Source: Hypomesus transpacificus (lineage: Eukaryota > Chordata > Actinopteri > Osmeriformes > Osmeridae). Taken from it: a DNA stretch of 64,000 nt. Position 1 is the first letter of the stretch, and each line of letters opens with the position of its first letter. The notes beneath the pieces are model-generated. The model was not told where the DNA came from and did no database searches. It worked only from the letters and a program-made list of their open reading frames with translations. The translations under genes were made by a program, and so were the position numbers. The stretch covers positions 3,529,891 through 3,593,890 of the forward strand of contig NC_061066.1 of NCBI RefSeq assembly GCF_021917145.1. Direction: 5' to 3'. Positions 59,701 to 64,000 of the stretch are shown piece by piece.

Positions 59701-62475
59701 GTGCCTCGGGGAGAATGTCCCTGTACTTACTGTAAGTCGCTCTGGATAAGAGCGTCTGCTAAATGACTACATGTAAATGTGCTTCTGCTCCTTCCAGGTT
59801 CTAAAGAGGCCAGAGTATTTTGGGAAGTTTGGCAAGATCCACAAGGTGGTCATCAACAACAGCACGTCCTACGCAGGCTCACAGGTGGGCAGGAACTCCC
59901 TTTTTCGCCCCACAGACGATTGACGGCAGGTGCCGATCAGTGGATCCCTCGCAAACCTTTCTTCTCCCTTTAACCCGCCTTGTCCTGTTTGGTTCCCAGG
60001 GTCCTAGTGCCAGCGCATATGTGACTTACATTCGGTCGGAAGACGCCCTCAGAGCAATCCAGTGCGTCAACAACGTAGTCGTCGACGGCAGGACGCTCAA
60101 GGTGAGCCGCGTCAGCCAATGACGGCCTTCCCTTTTTCTTCTTCTTCTCTTCCCGCGCTCAACCCGTATCTGTCTGCGCTTGCCCCTCCCCCAGGCTTCT
60201 TTAGGAACCACAAAGTACTGCAGTTACTTCCTGAAGAGCATGCAGTGTCCTAAACCGGATTGCATGTATCTCCACGAGCTCGGCGACGAGGCGGCGAGCT
60301 TCACGAAAGAAGAGATGCAGGTTAGACGGGGGGGGGGGCCCTCTGAACCGGGAGGAGAGCCGGTATCATACATTTGAATTTCCGTCCGGATCGATGAAAG
60401 TGAATTTGAAACGTGACGGTGCCTTGTGAAACCCTGTGGTGTTCACCTGAAGCTGTGTGTGGGCTGTCCAGGCAGGGAAGCACCAGGAGTATGAGCAGAA
60501 GCTGCTGCAGGATCTATACAAGATGAACCCCTCCTTTCTACACACCTCGGCCACAGGGGGGGACAAACCAAAGGGGAAGCCCAGCTCTTTACAAAGGTAC
60601 TGTTTCTGCAGCTAACACACATTCAAGCAGGTTTGGGAGCTGTGTGTCTCTGTCTGTAATTTTTTTGCAGTTAGTCCACCATGCACATTATGCACATTGT
60701 TTGAAGTGCAAGAACTGTAGGTATCAAGCGTATTGTCGGCGTTCCTGTAAAACCATGAACCCCCCCCCCCCAGCTTTTATTGAGAATATCTCCGCTTGTT
60801 TCCCTCCTCAGGTCCAACAGTAACAACAAAGACGCCTGGCCGTCGTTACAACCCACAGGGAAGACGGCCAACGGGCTGTCGTCAGAGCACAGGAAGTCCC
60901 CGCAGTTAGACGGCGGCTCCGACTCCGAACACATGACCCCAGACGGGCCCGACTCGGACCTGGGCCTGGGCCCCGCGGCCGCTCTCTCCCCCTTCTCCTC
61001 CAACTGTGACCCCGCCAGGTAACCACAACACCGTCACCGGCAAGCCCCTCGCCCGCCCGGCAACAGTCGAGGCACGCGTTGAATTAATATGCATGCATGA
61101 CGTTACCTCAGTCAAGTACACTCTTTCCGACACGAGCGCGTTGCTCCTTTTGTGGTGTTGTTACGAGCTGGATGTGTAGGCGTGTGGTCGGTGGAGGAGA
61201 TCACTCTACTAACCGTCGGTTGCTCTGCTCTCTTTCTCAGCCCTAGCGACAAACTGCCAGACATCATCAGTATAGGCAACGGAGAAACCTCGCAGCTGGT
61301 AAGAGCTGCGACACAAATCGACTTAGACGTGGATAAAATGCATGAGCAGGAAAACTGTGTTTCGATGACCCTACAAGGCAATGACGTCAAAACTGGCTTA
61401 TTTTTTTTCTTCCTTCCTGTCTCACGCCCCACTATCTTCCCATCTTCTGACCCCCCCCTCCCCCCTCCAGCTCCCGGGCAGCGACTCCCCATCGCCCCCT
61501 CCCGGTTTCACCAAGCCCAGCCTGGTGGTGCCCCTCAGCGTAGCAGGCATCACGGCCCGATCGCCCTTCGAGGGCGCCGCCGCAGAGTCCCAGTCGCTGT
61601 TCTCAGACAACAGCAACTTCCGGCACCCCAACCCCATGCCCAGCAGCCTGGGCGGCTTCCACAGCTCCCCTCAGAACAACTCGGACTGGCCCACGGCGCC
61701 AGAACCACATAGCCTCTTCACCTCAGGTGGGGTCCCCACGTCTTTGCTAGAACTTTCTTGTGAAGGACTGCTGCGTGCGTGTCTTACTTGGAAAGGGGGG
61801 GAAAACGTGGAGGTCGTGCGCTGAGGTACCTGAAGCGAACGCGGCTAACAGGTTTAAGCTAACTTTGGGTCTTGTATCTCCTGTCCTTGTCCCCTCCAGA
61901 TACCATCCCAGTATCTTCCTCCACAGACTGGCAGGCGGCCTTCGGCTTCGGCTCGTCCAAACAGCAGCAGGACGACGACCTCGGCTTCGACCCGTTCGAC
62001 ATCACCCGCAAAGCCCTGGCCGACCTCATCGAGAAGGAACTCTCCGTGCAGGACAGCTTCTCCTCGCCCCTGTCGCCCGGCCCCCTCCACCCCAGCCCCC
62101 ACCACCACCACCACGGCTTCTCGCTCCCCGCCAAGGCGGGCCTCGGCCCCCCCGGGGGCTTCCCCCCCCCCAACCACCTCCTCTCCAACACGGGCCTCCC
62201 CAACCACTTCTCCCAGCACCAGAGCCACCCCCACCGCCAGTTCTACAGCTCTTTCAGCTTCCCCGGGCACCCGTCCTCCTCCTCGTCCTCCTCCTCGTCC
62301 TCCTCCTGCGCCTCCCGCCACCCGTGGATGGGCATGGCGGCCGTGTCGGCGCCGTCGCGCCACAACTTCGCCCACTTGAACCCCGCCGCCACGGGCTCCG
62401 GCTCGCGCAGCTTCCTGGACTTGAGCATGCTGCCGCAGCACCACAGCACGGGCCTCGGAGGCGTCCCCATCACAG
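56087..62475 (+). CDS. cnot4: CNOT4 E3 ubiquitin ligase of the CCR4-NOT complex (3' end beyond the window)
   Basis: Ten coding exons in frame give about 636 residues before the window ends: 56087-56260, 57166-57363, 59798-59884, 60000-60101, 60195-60320, 60472-60596, 60812-61018, 61241-61298, 61471-61726 and 61900-62475. The product ubiquitinates ribosome-associated and other proteins and works with the CCR4-NOT deadenylase. The C4C4 RING uses C14, C17, C31, C33, C38, C41, C53 and C56. A basic coiled coil (about 75-98), an RRM (about 108-188) and a C3H1 finger (C196, C205, C210, H214) follow, then a disordered Ser/Pro-rich tail with SPFEGA, SQSLFSDN, WPTAPEP and DDDLGFDPFDITRKALADLI blocks as in human CNOT4. 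The tail here also has His-, Pro- and Ser-rich runs in exon 10. The start MSRSPEF is chosen because the human protein starts MSRSPD. The final donor at 62475 is a normal one; the remaining exons lie beyond 64000 or are not visible. If the donor is skipped, the frame continues to a stop at 62564. Confidence 0.95.
56666..56706 (+). repeat. Poly-G run of 41 bases in cnot4 intron 1
   Basis: Forty-one consecutive G bases on the strand that is transcribed into cnot4 pre-mRNA sense sequence. The intron also holds poly-C runs at about 56290 and 56339. Confidence 0.9.
56976..57003 (+). repeat. A10-G18 run in cnot4 intron 1
   Basis: Ten A bases followed by eighteen G bases, 160 bases before the acceptor of the second coding exon. 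A (GT)n run lies nearby at about 57100-57124. Confidence 0.95.
58118..58612 (-). pseudogene. Antisense open frame of unknown origin in cnot4 intron 2
   Basis: The minus strand is open for 165 codons from just after a TGA (58613-58615) to the stop at 58118-58120. The frame looks like real coding sequence in composition (for example SEIGFLRCTCHGDRIPEDLK and LAFHWGRVYYLLPT) but matches no family I recognise. There is no ATG near its start; the first in-frame ATG begins MSRYKPAPF and would leave about 77 residues. Farther upstream the same frame continues plausibly beyond the TGA (CGC TGA CAC, which could come from CGA by CpG decay) to a second stop. A processed pseudogene, a remnant of an antisense gene and chance are all possible. 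A minus-strand AATAAA is found near 57747-57752, with no poly-A tract to prove retroposition. Confidence 0.3.
59611..59780 (+). mobile_element. V-SINE, nearly full length, in cnot4 intron 2
   Basis: A tRNA-derived head has an intact A box (TGGCTGAGTGG at 59614-59624) and a degraded B box near 59652. The central domain TGTGTCCTTGGGCAAGGCAC and TTCACCC is the conserved V-domain of fish V-SINEs. The tail TCGCTCTGGATAAGAGCGTC and TGCTAAATGAC ends in ATGTAAATGT. The SINE stops 17 bases before cnot4 exon 3, in the same orientation as the gene. Confidence 0.85.
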
Positions 62476-64000
62476 GTGAGGAAGGGGGGGAGCGCGCAGG
62501 GGGGGGCCCGCAAGGGGCTTCTGGGAAGAGGGAGAGCTTTTTGCCGGGTGTGTTCGGAGCGTAGGCGGCGGGTTTGTTCCGTCTATCGGAATCACACCGG
62601 CTTCTGAGCGGGGAATAGAGCTTTTTTATTTTAAAGGGTGCGTTCGACACCGATCGTACAATTGGAACAAAACGGAACGCAAGTAAGTGTACGTATGCAG
62701 AAGTAGTACAGTCGCAGCCAGACGAAATCTAGCCATGTCGTCATTGGGATCCATTGCGCGACGGATCCCACGGGTGACCACTGGGTGGCAGCACACGATT
62801 ACGGTGACGGGGGTGGGGAACAGCAGGGGGGGGAGCAGATGCAGAAGTAGTCCAGCCCACCGGGAGCCCTATGCTAGGAAGCGATGTGGAGTCGGGGCTT
62901 CTGCTTCTAGAGTGCCTACCCATCATTGCGTTCGGAGTACTTGTGATGCGCGGTGGAGCAGTCCTCCGTAACCCGTGATTGCGTTCCCCTTCTCACGCTC
63001 TCTCGGCAAAGGCAGCCGGAGCATATGGCATCATTAGCTAATGTGCCATGGAAGTGCTCTCCGCCGAAGGAGCAAATGGAGGCTGACTGAAACATCCGGA
63101 TCATAGAACAGCTGCTCTACCAAGCAGTCCCCCCCCCCCCCGTGACACACTACTATATTCCTTCTAGAAATAGACACCTTCCACTAAAGAGCCTGTCCTC
63201 AAGTTCAGTACACTCAAGGTAGTAAAGTCAGTATGGTAGTACTGGAAAGCACACTCACACACACACACACACACACACCACCGCCCACCTCGTTTGAAGT
63301 GACTCGAGTGATTTTAGCGTCAGCCCGTGCCGTTCTACGAACCGCAGTGCACGCTAGCTTGGTTCCGTCAGTGTTCCGCCCCCGAGAATGTTCGGTACAG
63401 TGGAGGGCTTAGTCAGAGCTTACCACCAGCTACAGGAGTACAGGATTTGCCTCCCAGTCCCTGAAGTTCTGCCTAGCCCAGGGGCAGGTGCTTGGATTTA
63501 AAGAGTACATCGTATAAATCATTCATCGTCCCCCCCCCCTCCCCCCCCTCCCTGTTGGTTTTGACGAAAGCGAGTGTGCTTTTGCTCTGTGTCTTTAAGG
63601 CACCTCGTGTGAAATAGGTCCCCGTGGTGGGATTCTGAAGTGTGGATGGGAGGTGGGGGGGTAAGTCTGGAAGTACTGTGTGTCTTCTGCCCCAGAGTCA
63701 TCGAGTCACGAATGCAGAGTGAGTGTTTGCCGGGGGAGTTTGAGCTCTGCATGTAAACCTGTGTGTGTGTGTGTGTGTGTCGTTTGGCTGAGGCAGGGTC
63801 TGGTCAATGTCTCGTCTGACATCAGTTCCGGGCACCCTCATCCAGGTGGAGTATTATGATTTGTAAATGATTTTGGACTTCCTTTATGAAGAGATCTGTG
63901 ATGTCCGAGGAAGAGGGGGGGGGGGGGGGGTGTCCCTTGTCGCGCTGCTCTCTCTGACCCTACTGTCACATGCATGCTGATGTACACCCCCCCCCCCCAT
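62476..64000. other. cnot4: cnot4 intron after exon 10, to the window edge
   Basis: No further cnot4 exon is recognised. The stretch has poly-C runs near 63129 and 63529-63549, a (CA)n run at about 63257-63279, a (GT)n run at about 63762-63780, a poly-G run at about 63916-63930 and a poly-C run near the right end. Confidence 0.6.

Noticed and set aside
61854-62513. Long antisense frame opposite cnot4 exon 10, and an overlapping plus-strand frame at 61760-62479
   Set aside because: Both come from GC-rich, repetitive codons of the true cnot4 frame and are rich in simple Arg/Gly/Pro runs.

Overview
The window is nuclear DNA from a ray-finned fish, most likely a teleost. Genes are split by GT-AG introns. 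The proteins are vertebrate (RERGL, IL-17 receptor A, TMEM121B, makorin-1, a TLR1-family Toll-like receptor, CNOT4). Interspersed repeats include a fish-type V-SINE, hAT-like MITEs and many long poly-G/poly-C and (GA)n tracts. The species cannot be fixed from the sequence alone.

Layout: 1-9240 has no recognisable gene, apart from a decayed transposon coding remnant near 3.2-3.6 kb. rergl (+) spans 9585-12146 in five coding exons behind a TATA box. A gene-poor stretch follows (12.6-22.4 kb) with a 36-bp tandem repeat and two large (GA)n arrays. il17ra (+) occupies 22400-26774 with 11 exons that splice in frame to 809 residues. Between it and tmem121b lie a three-armed inverted repeat, an hAT-like MITE, a second palindrome-ended repeat and a (CT)n array. 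tmem121b (-, intronless) is at 30070-31263. mkrn1 (-) runs from 40739 down to 32640 in eight exons that join to 445 residues; its introns hold two further MITEs. After a gene-poor gap there is a compact three-exon gene for a small secreted cysteine-rich protein that I do not recognise (44665-45602). A Toll-like receptor with one coding exon follows (46310-48769). After about 7 kb, cnot4 (+) begins at 56087 and runs off the right edge.

Three of the seven genes concern innate immunity or ubiquitin control: il17ra is a cytokine receptor with a SEFIR domain, the TLR is a pattern-recognition receptor with a TIR domain, and makorin-1 is an E3 ligase. CNOT4 is also a RING E3 ligase. The il17ra-tmem121b pairing matches human 22q11.1 (IL17RA next to CECR6/TMEM121B), whereas MKRN1 and CNOT4 are on human chromosome 7q and RERGL on 12p, so the fish arrangement joins segments that are separate in humans.

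All exon joins were worked out by hand from splice sites and reading phase, without transcript data. Gene identities rest on remembered family sequence and domain motifs, not on a database search.
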